NCBI GenBank assembly: GCA_965240325.2
Contig: OZ251228.1
Span: forward strand, 2,728,001 to 2,792,000
Reading direction: 5' to 3'
DNA length: 64,000 nt
Source: Rebecca billardiae RCC1528
Lineage: Eukaryota > Haptophyta
A program made the position numbers and the translations under genes. Numbering within the stretch: position 1 is the stretch's first letter; the number at the start of each line of letters is the position of its first letter. Positions 43,013 through 54,600 of the stretch are shown one piece after another. The notes beneath the pieces are model-generated. The model saw only the letters and a program-made list of their open reading frames with translations, was not told the origin of the DNA and did not search any database.

Positions 43013-44039
43013 AATCATAAAACGTTTGAGGCCCCATTGTTCGTATTCCTACTCCGGTATTACTTTCCCCAGCAGTACGTCACACCCAATTAAAGGGGGT
43101 CGGAGCTGGGTCTCCCAGGGCTTTCTCACGAATTAAAATTGTTTAAAGCTGTGTTCACCAGAATATAGAGTCTTATATATATATATATGCTATAGTAGTC
43201 CGTACTACGCCGTACGGTAGCTTAGTGTCTGTGACTACCGACTGGAATAATCGGGACCGCCCGGCGGCCGGGCCTCTTGACTAGGTAGTAGGTAGGCGAG
43301 CGCTTCAGAAAGCCGTACAGTTTATTTGTTTTAACGTCCTGGACTCCTGCGTAAGGCTCACGGTGGCAGGTTCAGGTTGCCGCACCATCCTTCATCGCAC
43401 GCTCTCCGAAGAGAGACCTGGAAACTGGTTTATTTGATGAACCCATGACCTCAGACGCAAGAGCACGCTGAGTACTCCCACTCGGCCACAGACCGGCGTT
43501 ACTACTAGCGCCATCACCGCCAACTGCGCCCCATCGGGTGATCGCCTTCGGATCGTGACTCAGTCACAGACACAGTGATCGCGGCCGAATTGAGCCCGCC
43601 ATTTTTGTGAGAGATATGAGGTTTCAGAGCAGCAAAAATAAATTGTAATTAATTAATCCGTTTCTGGCGGCCTCTATTAATGGATGACGAATTCCAATAG
43701 TATGGGGGTACAGGGTCCCCAACAATTGTTCGGGCCACACTGATTTTTGCTGACTACGGCTGCTGACGATGAGATGGGCCAGAGGCTCTCAGTAGCGCCA
43801 TAGACCTTACTCCTCGGCGGATGACCGGACAGGAAGTGGTTGCAGCGAGCGGCGCGCTCTGCGCGTGGCCAGGGCTGGCTTGGGTGTACAGCTCAACCGA
43901 CTAGCGGTTGGCTCTGAACAGGTCCATGGAGCCCCCGTGAGTGGCATGCATGCTGAAATTCGTATCTGGCGCACGGTTGCATTTGACGGCGGGCGGGTTG
44001 GTGTGCGCACTGGTGGGCCTCCAGCGTTCGCTGCGGGTA

Positions 44040-44087
44040 ATCTCGCCTGCCTGAGCTGTGTGCGTCTCTTATTCTTAGTAAACTGTA
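44040..44087. repeat. 48-bp cassette, also inverted at 25041-25088
   Basis: Identical over 48 bp, from ATCTCGCCTGCCTGAGCTGT to TTCTTAGTAAACTGTA. It is absent from the duplicated segment at about 33340, where GGGTACTGTAG is continuous, so it is an insertion of about 43 bp. The first 22 bp (ATCTCGCCTGCCTGAG...) also occur at 38286 and 46555. Confidence 0.8.
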
Positions 44088-44267
44088 GTGGCGCCGAGTG
44101 TAGCCCATGCCTGCACGGCCAGAGCCGAACGACTGGCTGTGCAGCAGCTGTGCAAGAGAGGTGTGCAACTGCCTGGGCTGGACCGATCGGGCCGTATATG
44201 CTCCTGGTGTAGCGCTACGCGCGGGCTCGCCCAGGGCTGTCGAGCGCATGTCGCATAGTCACCGACC

Positions 44268-46031
44268 ATGCCACGTTATAATATCTGGGCGGCCTTGAGC
44301 GGGCTTGCTGGCTACAGACATGCGCAGAAGCCACACGGCTGCTTCACGGCCCTCACGACCAGCCTTGTGCCGACTGTCCGCATGACCCAGAGGGGTGCTC
44401 AACGCGGGCTGCCCGGTTATGCGCGCCCGGCTAGGCGCGCATGCGATAGCACTGCATGCCCCCGCAGCGGCTCGAGCCCCGAGTCGAGCCCGTCGCGCGC
44501 TGCGCGCGCGCGCTTGCACGCGAGCGCCTGCGCTGCTTTTGTGGCGGTGCCGCGCGGGTGCATGCTGCTTCAAGGCGCGGAGGAGGCGAGGACGAGGAAG
44601 GCGCGCGGCGCAGCGAGGGACGCCGGGCGGCTCTGCGACGGCTCAAGCCCCGCGCCGCCTCCGAGGCCCGACCCGACTGCCGCAGGAGCGCACGGGGCGA
44701 GCGGCTCCGCCGCCGTGCACGGCGGCGTGCGGGCGAGTGCCACCTGCTTGGCGAGCGGCGACCAACACCCTTGGTTGGGCCGACGGCGACGAAGAAGGAA
44801 GAACTTGGCGGCGGCGGCGGTGGCACGCACGCCAACCAACCGGTGCGCTGCGCACAAGCTGGCCGGCATGGTCGACATCGTGAGCCCAAAGTGTGATCAC
44901 ACTGACTGCTCCAAGGTGCCTCACTTCGGCATGCCGGGCGACGCGCACGCCAGCCGGTGCGCTGCGCACAAGCTGGCCGGCATGGTCGACGTGAAGAACC
45001 CCAAGTGTGATCACGCTGGCTGCACCACGCGGCCTTCATTCGGCATGCCGGGCGACGCGCGCGCCAGCCGGTGCGCTACGCACAAGCTGGTCGGCATGGT
45101 CGACGTGATGAGCCGCAAGTGCGATCACACCGGCTGCACCGCGCGGCCTTCCTTCGGCGTGCCGGGCGACGCGCGCGCCAGCCGGTGCGCTACGCACAAG
45201 CTGGCCGGCATGGTTGACGTGAGGCACCCCAAGTGTGATCACGCTGGCTGCACCACGCGGCCTTCATTCGGCATGCCGGGCGACGCGCGCGCCAGCCGGT
45301 GCGCTACGCACAAGCTGGCCGGCATGGTCGACGTGAGGCACCCCAAGTGTGATCACGCTGGCTGCACCACGCGGCCTTCATTCGGCATGGCGGGCGACGC
45401 GCGCGCCAGCCGGTGCGCTGCGCACACGCTGGCCGGCATGGTCGACATCGTGAGCCCAAAGTGTGATCACACTGACTGCTCCAAGGTGCCTCACTTCGGC
45501 ATGCCGGGCGACGCGCACGCCAGCCGGTGCGCTGCGCACAAGCTGGCCGGCATGGTCGACGTGAAGAACCCCAAGTGTGATCACGCTGGCTGCACCACGC
45601 GGCCTTCATTCGGCATGCCGGGCGACGCGCGCGCCAGCCGGTGCGCTACGCACAAGCTGGTCGGCATGGTCGACGTGATGAGCCCCAAGTGTGATCACGC
45701 CGGCTGCACCACGCAGCCTTCGTTCGGCATGCCGGGCGACGCGCGCGCCAGCCGGTGCGCTGCGCACAAGCTGGCCGGCATGAAGCGCCTTGGGAGTGGT
45801 GCGCATAAGCGCGGGCTGGAGCAAGACATGACGAGCAACAAAGAATCGAGCGCCGCTAAGCGACAGCGGAAGCGCACCAGGAGCACAGTCACTGCTCCGG
45901 ACGTCGTGGCAGCGCGGCAGCCACGGGTGCAGCAGCTGCCGTTTCTGGTCACAGCCAGCGTCGTATCGACGCCGTCACGTGTACGACCTGTGGTGATGGC
46001 CAGGCGGGTGCGCATGGCCTGGCAACAGTGA
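44268..46031 (+). CDS. EsV-1-7 repeat protein, up to 587 aa, eight repeats (copy 2)
   Basis: A single frame from ATG 44268. The first ~190 residues are Arg/Ala/Pro-rich without a recognisable domain. Eight complete C-X4-C-X16-C-X2-H-X12 units follow, including SKVPHF variants at units 1 and 6, then the tail KRLGSGAHKRGLEQDM and NLS-like AAKRQRKRTRS. Units 1-2 and 6-7 are nearly identical blocks, so the array grew by block duplication. The paralogue at 36425 has nine units. The N-terminal extension is in frame only in this copy (one extra T relative to copy 1), so it may be true coding or chance. The repeat domain itself is secure. Nuclear action is inferred from the basic tail. Confidence 0.75.
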   Translation: MPRYNIWAALSGLAGYRHAQKPHGCFTALTTSLVPTVRMTQRGAQRGLPGYARPARRACDSTACPRSGSSPESSPSRAARARLHASACAAFVAVPRGCMLLQGAEEARTRKARGAARDAGRLCDGSSPAPPPRPDPTAAGAHGASGSAAVHGGVRASATCLASGDQHPWLGRRRRRRKNLAAAAVARTPTNRCAAHKLAGMVDIVSPKCDHTDCSKVPHFGMPGDAHASRCAAHKLAGMVDVKNPKCDHAGCTTRPSFGMPGDARASRCATHKLVGMVDVMSRKCDHTGCTARPSFGVPGDARASRCATHKLAGMVDVRHPKCDHAGCTTRPSFGMPGDARASRCATHKLAGMVDVRHPKCDHAGCTTRPSFGMAGDARASRCAAHTLAGMVDIVSPKCDHTDCSKVPHFGMPGDAHASRCAAHKLAGMVDVKNPKCDHAGCTTRPSFGMPGDARASRCATHKLVGMVDVMSPKCDHAGCTTQPSFGMPGDARASRCAAHKLAGMKRLGSGAHKRGLEQDMTSNKESSAAKRQRKRTRSTVTAPDVVAARQPRVQQLPFLVTASVVSTPSRVRPVVMARRVRMAWQQ

Positions 46032-46836
46032 CACAGACACGGTGACAATGACAATGTGAGCGCGCACGATGCTGCTGAGGCCGCTGAGCGGCTGAGTCAG
46101 GCTGGCCGCACTTTCAGATGCTGTGAGTGTGACCTGACATGCTGCATGAGTAGTGACGAACTATACGTCTACTTTGGGAATTAATGCGCGGGGGGCCCGG
46201 CGGCAGGGATTGGCGGGGATCTCGGCACCACTCCACCAGGCCCCGCGCGGATCACGAACTGATGCGGCAGCATGCGCACCCTCCGTCCCTCGCCCCATTG
46301 GGAGAGGGGAGGTAGCAGGTAGTCCTGACGGTCTCAACCCGGTACAGGCTTGCCAGCTGAGTCCGCTTCGCGTGCCTAGTATGCCGGCTAGTGACGCTGT
46401 CTACCGTCGTAGTGAAAGTGATCCGGTCCCGGCGTCACTTTGAGCTACGCAGTCCGCTGTCGACTGGCAAGCAGGTCTGCAGGAGACTTAATTTTTAAAA
46501 ATCCGCGCTACCATCGGCGACGGCTTCATGGGCGGTGACGGTTGGCGGGCGTCGATCTCGCCTGCCTGAGCTGTGTCAAGGGCCGTGCGCAACGCTCCGT
46601 TATCCGAAGCTGATGAGCTCCGACTGAGTGACGCCCGTCGTCGGCCATAGTCTGGTTCCCTAGTTACTTCCCTTGGTCTGATGATGAGTCGGATCCCGGG
46701 TAGATCCCGTGCACTTGATTACTGTAGAGGCTTTTCGTCAGCAGGAGAAAAGCGCCGCGCTTCTTTCTTCTGCGCTTGCACCGCGAACGATTCTGGTCGG
46801 GCGCCCTCCGCCGACCGGGACGGCCTCGCTTTCCTG
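46032..46836. other. intergenic region, promoter of the C11 protease gene
   Basis: 46032-46825 belongs to the duplicated segment, so the protease gene's upstream ~790 bp exist twice in the window. The duplication stops 12 bp before its ATG. No independent gene is seen. Confidence 0.5.
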
Positions 46837-49800
46837 ATGTTGGGGCGCGCGCTCGCGGCGTCGCTCGCCCTGCTCGGGCTCGCGCCTTGGGCGGCGCGGT
46901 GTGCCGAGGTGAGCTTCTGCCTCGATGCATGCGGCAGCCGCTTCTTCGAGCGTGAAGCCGTCGGCGACGGCACGTGCGACGACGGCGAGGGCGGCAAGTG
47001 CACGTTTGGGACGGACTGCGCCGACTGCGGCGCGCGCACGTACGACACGGACGAGTTTTTGCCCTCGCTCGGCGTGGAGTACGAGATCGTGTCTCGGAAG
47101 GCCCTCGGCGAGAAGGAGGTGTGCGACGACACGTGCGACTTCCCCAAGGACGGCTTCTGCGACGACGGGCGGCCGGGCGTGCCGAACGCGTTTGCGGTCG
47201 CCGCGTGCGACTACGGCACGGACTGCTCGGACTGCGGCACGGGGACGGTGACGGAGTACCGCGAGGAGAAGCACACGGTGGCCTCGTGCGCGCCGACCAC
47301 GCCGCGCGCCAAGAAGAAGTGGGCCTTCCTCCTCTACCAGCAGGCGGACAACAACCTGGAGGGCTTTGCGCTCTCGGACGTGGGCGAGGAGATCACCAAG
47401 CTGGCGGACACGTCCGACGTGCACATCGTCGTGCTGATGGACCGCGCGAGCAAGAAGGTGCGCGGCTCGACGGACCGGCCGCTGCCCGTGTCCGTGCGCG
47501 ACTGCAAGGGCGGCACGCCCAAGACCACCTTCACGGAGAGCTGGCTGCTCGAGTGGGTGCCCGCGGCGGCCGCGGACGAGCGCGCGCCGGCCGTGGAGGG
47601 CCACTACAAGCTGCTGGCGGCGAAGGAGCTGGACATGGACGACATGCGCACGGTCTCGGGGTTCTTCACGTGGGCCCTCGAGATGTACCCCTCCGACCAC
47701 CTCCTCGTCGACATGTGGGACCACGGCGCCGGCCTCGCCGGGCACGGCGGCGACGGCTCGCACTCGCACGCGATGCTGGGCGTGGCCGACCTCTTCGTGG
47801 CGCTGCAGGCGGCGACGCGCGCGAGCGGGCGCGCGATCGACATCATCGGGTTCGACGCGTGCCTGATGTCGGAGTTCTCCGTGCTGACGATGCTGCGCCC
47901 CCTCGCGCGCTCCTTCCTCGTCTCCGAGGACCTCGAGCCCGGCCACGGCTGGCAGTACGCCGCGATCGACGTGCGCGCGGACGTGCCTGGGCTGGGCCGC
48001 TCGATCATCGACGGCTTCATGGCGCACTCGGACGAGAGCCCGCGCACGCTGGCGCACGTGGACGGCAGGCAGTTCGACGCGTTCTCCGACGCGTTCGGCG
48101 CGCTCATCGACTGCCTCACCGCCGCCGTCGAGTCGAACGACGCCGCGGTCGTGCACCTGCTCGCGACCGCGCGCGCGCAGTCGCGCGCGCTCGAGGGCGT
48201 GTACGAGGGGCCGGACGAGCACGACTGGTTCTTCGTCGACCTGGGCGACTGGCTGGACGAGCTGGTGATGGGCACGGACGACGACGTGTGCCGCGCGGTG
48301 CACCTCAAGGCCGCCGCCGCGCTCCGCGCGTACAGCCTCACCTTCCTCGCCGCGCGCGTCTCCGACCCGGTGCGGTACACAGGCATGAGCCTGTACTACC
48401 CCAAGGTGGCGCAGTACGGCGCCAACAAGGACGCGCGCGACTCGTTCCGGGGGCAGCTGCTGCGCATCGCGGACGAGGTGGACAGCCTGACGGGCGCGCG
48501 GAACGGCGCGACGCTGCGCAAGTGGACCGCCTTCCTCGCCGCGCTCTACGGCACCACGCACGCGCGCACCTCCTCCTACCTCTCGGCCGGCACCACGTCG
48601 ATCTGCGGCGCCGTCGACGTGCCGGCGGACGAGAAGTTCGAGGTGGGGCCCGGCATGGTGGCGGCGCTGAGCGGCGCGGTGGGCGGGCTGGTGTCGAAGC
48701 TCGAGCTGCGCGCGCCCGTGCCCAGCGCGGCGGTCGCGTGCTTCGGCGCGTACGGCGAGCTGCGCGCGCGCGAGCACGACGCGCAGCCCTTTGCGGGCGC
48801 GCTCGGCGGCTTTGTCGTGCCGGGCGCGCTCAGCGACGCGCGCTCGGCCGCGCAGGCCAAGCTCACGTGGCTCGGGCGGCTGTGGCACGTGGTGGGCGGC
48901 GGGCTGAGCGAGACGCCGCACATCTCGGAGGAGTCGGTGGTGGGCTCGAAGGTCGTGCTCAACCTGCCGTGCACCTACCGCGCGCGGCACAACGCGCGGC
49001 GGCAGAGCGCGCGCATGGTCGTCACGATCGAGCACGGCGCGGCCGGCCGCTCGCGCGGCGCGCACGCGCACGCGCCGCGCGCCTCGCGGCTGCGGCAGCA
49101 CATGCACGCCAACTTCTCGCTGTACGACGCGCAGAACGCGGCGATCGCGCCCGCGCTCGGCGCGCTCGTCCACTTCAAGCGCGCCCTCGCCGCCTCGCGC
49201 GACACCAGCTGGCCGATGCGCACCACCCTCGTCGACTCGGCGTCCGCGTTCGACTTTGCGCGCGTGCGCTCGTGGCACGTGGAGTATGACTCGGTCGGGC
49301 ACGCGGCGCCGTCGGCGCACGGCGCGCCGCGCGTGCTGCTGCTGCAGCTGGCGATCGCGGACGTGCTGAGCAAGCAGGCCGGCGCCGCGGTCGGCGTCAA
49401 CCTGCACACCGGCGCGTGGGCGCCGCTGGCCAACTGCACGAGCCTCGCGTGCGCGCCTGAGAAGCTGCTGGCAGCCGCGCCGCCCGCGCCGCCGCTCCCG
49501 CCCGCGCCGCCGCCCGCGCCGCCGCCGTCGCCGCCGGGCGAGCGGCACGAGCCGCCGCCGAGCCCGCCGAGCCCGCCGAGCCCCGCGCCCGCGCCCTCGG
49601 CCTGCGCGGCCGACGACCTCTTCGAGGTGCGCGTCGAGGTGGACGTGGGCTCCAACTTTGCGGACGAGACCTCGTGGATGCTCTTCCTGCTGGACGCGCG
49701 GCAGCAGCCCGCGTGGGCGACCGGGCTGTACAGGGGCGAGCCCGCGGTGAGCATCGGGCTGGGCGGCTCGTTCCGACCCGCGCTCAACTTCGAGGCGCCG

Positions 49801-50169
49801 CTCTCGCACATGTTCTGCCTCTCGCGCGGCAACTACCTCTTCGTCATCCGCGACTCGTTCCAGGACGGGTGCGCGCGCAGGCCAGCGCGCGCACAGAGCA
49901 GCCAGCCGGCGCGGCGCGCCGAGTGGGGCCGCGCGTGCGCGCGCGCGCGCACGCGCGGGTTGCCGGGCCGGTGCGCGCGGCGCGCTCTGAGCCGCGGCGC
50001 CGCCGCCCGCCGCGCCCACGCCCCGGCCCCTTCGCGCGCGCGCAGCCTCGACCCGCCGGGCAAGTACGAGCTGTGGGTGCAAGGCATGCTGATCGCGAGC
50101 GGCGACCGGTTTGGCGCGCGCGCAGAGCACCGCTTCCACCTGGGCGAGCGGGGGTACCTGCACCCGCCC

Positions 50170-50223
<54 letters not shown>

Positions 50224-50787
50224 AGCCCGCCCGCCGTGGCCGCGCCGCCGCGCGTCGTCGACTACGTCGGCCACTGCCCCGGCCCGCGCACGCAGCTCAC
50301 CGTGCAGTTTGTGTACGACCCCTGGCCCGACGAGACGGCGTGGTCGCTGCTCGGGCCGGGCGGGCTCGAGCTGGCGGAGCGGTACGGCGGCTCGGGCAGC
50401 CACGTGTCGGTGTGCGTGGCGGACACGGTGGGCGACCATTACGTCTTCATCGTCGTGGACGGGCTCGGCGACGGCCTCGATGCGCCCGCGGGGTACAAGG
50501 TGCGCCGCGCGCGCGCGCCGCCCCGCCCCGCCGGGCGGAGAGAGGCGGGCGGGCGGGTGGGTGCGCCCCTGGCCCCGCCGCCCTCTCCCTGTGTGGCCTC
50601 ACGCCCCGCGCCCCTCGCGCCGCCCCCGCGCCTGCCGCCGCTGCCGCAGGTGTTCGCGGACGGGCTGCTGGTCGTGGAGGGAGGCGCCGGCCGCTTCGAG
50701 CAGCGGATCCACTACTTCACCACAGAGGGCGCGGTGCCGGTGCAGCCGCCGCCGCCGGCCCCGCCGAGCGGGCTGAGCGCGCCGCCG

Positions 50788-50831
<44 letters not shown>

Positions 50832-51612
50832 CGTGACGGTCGCGCCGCCGCCGCCGCCCGCCAGCCTCGGCTGCGCACCCCCGCACGCCGAGTTCGTCCT
50901 CAGGCTGCTGACCGACCAGTACCCCGAGGAGCTGAGCTGGGCGCTGCGCAGGCGCGACCACCACGCCACGCACGCGCCCGTGCTCGAGGGCGACGCCATC
51001 GACTGGGCGAGCGGGCTGTTTGCGCAGAGCGCGACGGTGGTGCAGCGCGCGTGCCTCGGACCCGGCCCGTACGCGTTCGAGCTGCGCGACGCGTTCGCGG
51101 ACGGGCTCCAGGACGGCGTGGGCGCGGGGTACACGCTCACCATCGGCAGCGCGAGCGCCACGGACACGCGCTCGAGCGGCGGCGCGGGCTTTGCGGAGGC
51201 CGAGCTCACGACGTTCAGCGTCGGCGCGGACGGCAGCGTGCGCGATGTGCGCACGGCCGCCGACCCGCCCGACGCGTCGCGCGGCGCGCGCTCGCAGTTT
51301 GGAGGCCACGCCATCGAGGCGCTGAGCCAGCGGCGCGCGCACGGCCACGCGCACCGCGCGGCCGCGCGGCTCAGGCGCGCGGTGCGCGCCAACACCTCGG
51401 CGCGGCCGGAGGCGCGCGCCGCGCCCGTGGCCCGGCAGCTGCGGCTGCTCGGCGGCGCGGCGTGCACCCTCGTGGCCGCGGCGGCCGCGGTGCTGCTCGG
51501 CGCGCGACGGCGTCGGGCGGCGATGGACCTCGCTGAGCGGCCCGCGCCCGCCGGGGCCTCGCCGGGCGAGTGCCATGCCGCCACTGTGCGCACACAACAC
51601 GCGCTCCTCTGA
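46837..51612 (+). CDS. secreted, membrane-anchored clostripain-family (C11) cysteine protease with Cys-rich and Pro-rich modules
   Basis: The model is join(46837..49868, 50046..50499, 50650..51612), 1482 aa. ATG 46837 starts a signal peptide (LAASLALLGLAPWAARC). Two Cys-rich modules of Notch/LNR-like pattern (TCDDG...FGTDCADCG) span about 28-65 and 95-133. The C11 domain starts at KKWAFLLYQQADNNLEGF. The catalytic dyad is His296 in MWDHGAG and Cys342 in GFDACLMSE. After ~900 residues come three copies of a ~130-residue module (DETSW, then FVIRD/FELRDAFADG), separated by poly-Pro linkers. A C-terminal TM helix with an RRRR stop follows. Introns 177 and 150 nt (GTGCGC...CAG) are both multiples of three without stops. 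Splicing restores FQDG|LDPPGKYELW and GYK|VFADGLL, matching between modules. It probably acts at the cell surface. Confidence 0.88.
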
Positions 51613-51675
51613 CCGGGCGCGCTCCGCCGCGTGCGCGCTGCTGCTGATCGATGCTCGTCTCGTCTCGCCGCCATA

Positions 51676-54600
51676 ATGGCCCGCGGTGCAGCGCGGAGCG
51701 CGCAGCGTGGAGCCCGCACCAGCGGGCCCGAACCACGTTTCAAAAAGATCTTTGATCAAGAAAAAAGGGACGGGGGGCGATTTTTTAGGGCTGGAGGAGA
51801 CCGAGTTTCGATTTTGAGACGACTCCCTTACAGGTGCATTAGCGTCGAAAAAGGACGCGGCCGCCATCTTGAATAGTGAACAGAGGAATCAACGAAACCC
51901 ACGCCCAAGTGTGCCAGGCTGGGTAAATTTTGTGGGTAGACTCTCGTTCATGTGTGATAGTTTGCCTCCGCCTTGATGAATATGAACTTGGCTTCGCGGC
52001 GGTTGGTATTAGCCTGGTCCATCCCGATTTTCGCCACTGAAAAAGCCTTTTTCGGATTTTGGGCGCCTCATTTCTCCCGGTTGTTTCTCGTCGCTCGTCG
52101 CGCTCGTCAAAAATCGCCACCGGCCGTCCGACGGCTCGCCGCGACGAAGGTCGGAAGGGGCTCGAGAGCCTCGACTGGACGACTGCGCCGCCTCATGTCA
52201 GGTGTAGTGCTGGACACATCGTTCGGGTGCCCCGGCGGTGTGCGTGCACACCTTGAGCGACATGTCTGCGTTGCTTCCGCCGCCCGCGGTCCGTCGCCAG
52301 GTCGACTTCTCGCCCGACGGCGCGCGTCGAACGCTCAGCTGCTGGGTTGCGCTGCGCCTTCGAGAAGGGGCACCTCCGGGAATATGCGCGGCACGCGACG
52401 GCTCGCATGGGGCACCGCCTACCCCTAGCATGTACTCGATGCCACCACCAGCGTTGGGCGCGCTGCGCATCGCCAACGCTTCATCCGGCCAGTCCCGTCA
52501 CGTTTGCGCATGGGTCGCCCAAGGCGGCGGCAGTCGATTTGTGCTTCTCGTGGAGCTGTATGCCGGGCTGGGGGCGATCAGGACGGCTCGCCTTGCGGGG
52601 CTGGGTATGTACAGTTACATTGTAGTGGCTGCCGGCTGACTCCCATCCCCTGGGTGCTGCTTTATCGTCGTGGCCTTTGCTGCGAGCACAAGGTCGAGGA
52701 TCGTACCGCGGTCTGCGAGGCAGAGTCGACGGAGTCGTCGCTTGAAGATGGTTGAGAGCGCTCATACGTCTTCCTTGGTGTCGTGCGGCTACTCCAGCAC
52801 GCAAGGCTCGCGCTTTGGCACGTGTTTGGTGTCCATGGGTGGCACATTGTGCCATTCGGGTGGCTCGGAAGCACGTGCTCGGGTGTCTTCCCCGTTTACG
52901 TGCGGTGGGTCAAGTCACCACGCACGGCCAGAGCATGTCATGGCACGCGGAGGGTGCCCATGAACGATCCCCACCCCGGTGGTGGCCGTAGGCGCACTCG
53001 AAGCGGTCGCATCGTCACCCGCGGATCACATCAGTCCGCCGTTGAGGCTGTCGGGCGAGCAAGGACGTGCGATCTGACCCTTGGACGAGCAGCTAGAACC
53101 GCGATTATGCCTCGTCTAAGGACGCACATGTCGTCGTTGTAGGCAGTACGGGTGCCCCAAGTGAAAGGGCGGGCGTGGCACGCGACTTGACTACAGCTTG
53201 AATGACTCGATGCACGCCGCCATGGACACGCGATCCGGATCCATTGCGAACCTGCCGTGTGGCTCACGGCGGCGCGCGTTGTGCCGCAGATCGGCCAGTC
53301 GCCACGCAGGAGATGGTCTCCAGACCAGGTCCAGCACCTGACCGACTGCCGCACGCCTGGCCGGGTGGGAGTCCGGCCCTCTTCTTGTCTGCAGGAGTGC
53401 GCGGAAGGCCAGGCGGAGCCTCGTCCGACCACTGCACCCCGAGCGCCGCACTAATCGTGCAGCCTGGGACAGCTACCCACCTATGGCGAATATGTAACGA
53501 CATAGTGGTATTTAATTATACAGACTCAGAACGCATATTTATGCGGGTACATTGCCCATAATATGCGGGTACAAATGGGTAATATAGTCGATCTTGCAGT
53601 AGTTGAGTACGACCACTTGCGCACAGACCAGAGCCCATCCTAATGGCCTGTACCAAGGTTCATGCTCGCCTCGACGTACGCCAATAAGTAAGTTCGTGCG
53701 TTTGGGCTCATTTCGGCTAAGTACTTACCCACATTCAGACTGACGATTCTCTATGTGTCCGTAGTTGTCCGCGGCGCGCGCGCGCACGCTCACGACGGGC
53801 CGCGGATGCGATTTTTAGGCCGAAACTTTTGCTCCGCCCGGGCTGGGCCCATTTGCTACGCTGTTTCCGGGTGTGAGCGCGCGCCTAGGGGCCCGCATTC
53901 ATTTGGCGATAAAATCCCCGAAAGTGCTCCAGTGCGTTTGGACCAGGCTATTGGTATAATGGTATCTAGAGTCTAAAACCCGCAAGCCTTATTGAAAATA
54001 CCCGCGCAGCTATTCGTTGCCAGCCCATTCCATAGTCACTGACTTACCGAGCTGGCGAGCTCAAAATCTGCCGCCGTCGCAAGCACGTGCGCAGGTTCCT
54101 TCGGGGGTGGCGAGCGAGCCGCGACGACTCTTGGTCCAAGCCTCCAAGGGGGCGCTCGATGGGCAGGTGCGCGTGGCGAGTGCCGAGTGGCGCCTGGAGC
54201 GCGCGTCTGCGGCGGGTCCCGACGGCCGTCGACATCGCGTTCGTGCCCGCTCACTAGTCACTCCGCACGCCCCTGCCGCGCCCTGTCGATGCCTGCGCGG
54301 CCGGCCGCGCGGCCGCGCCGCCGCCGCCGCAGCCGCCGCCCTGTGTTCGGGCTCTCGCAAGCTCGGGGGCAGCGGCGCATGATGCCGGACTGATCGATCT
54401 CTGAGTCTCCGACTTCACCACACGCCCCCCTTGCCATGCCTCTCCGCCAGGGTCTCCCAGAACTCTTCTTCAGAGCAGGCGCAAGTCGAACTGGCCGTGG
54501 CCCCGGCGCCGTCGGCTCCCCGTGGCTGTCAGCTCCGCGTGGCCTGGGCGCCTGGCGTGCCCAGAGCTGGCCGTGCCTCTGCGACGCGTGCCGAGCCTGA

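Larger units (their letters stand above)
43173..46825. repeat. segmental duplication, copy 2 (without the two large insertions)
   Basis: Collinear with 32677-41024. It has two extra pieces of its own: 43618-43814 (about 195 bp, AT-rich, replacing a direct junction in copy 1) and the 48-bp cassette at 44040. It serves as the empty-site reference for both elements in copy 1. Confidence 0.85.

Noticed and set aside
46738-50439. 1233-aa minus-strand ORF over the protease gene
   Set aside because: Shadow ORF from GC-rich third positions. It has no domain, and the sense strand has catalytic motifs and consistent introns.
52238-52639. DNA cytosine methyltransferase gene
   Set aside because: Only a motif I-like string; no PCQ, ENV or QRR motifs and the frame ends. 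Kept as a remnant note only.
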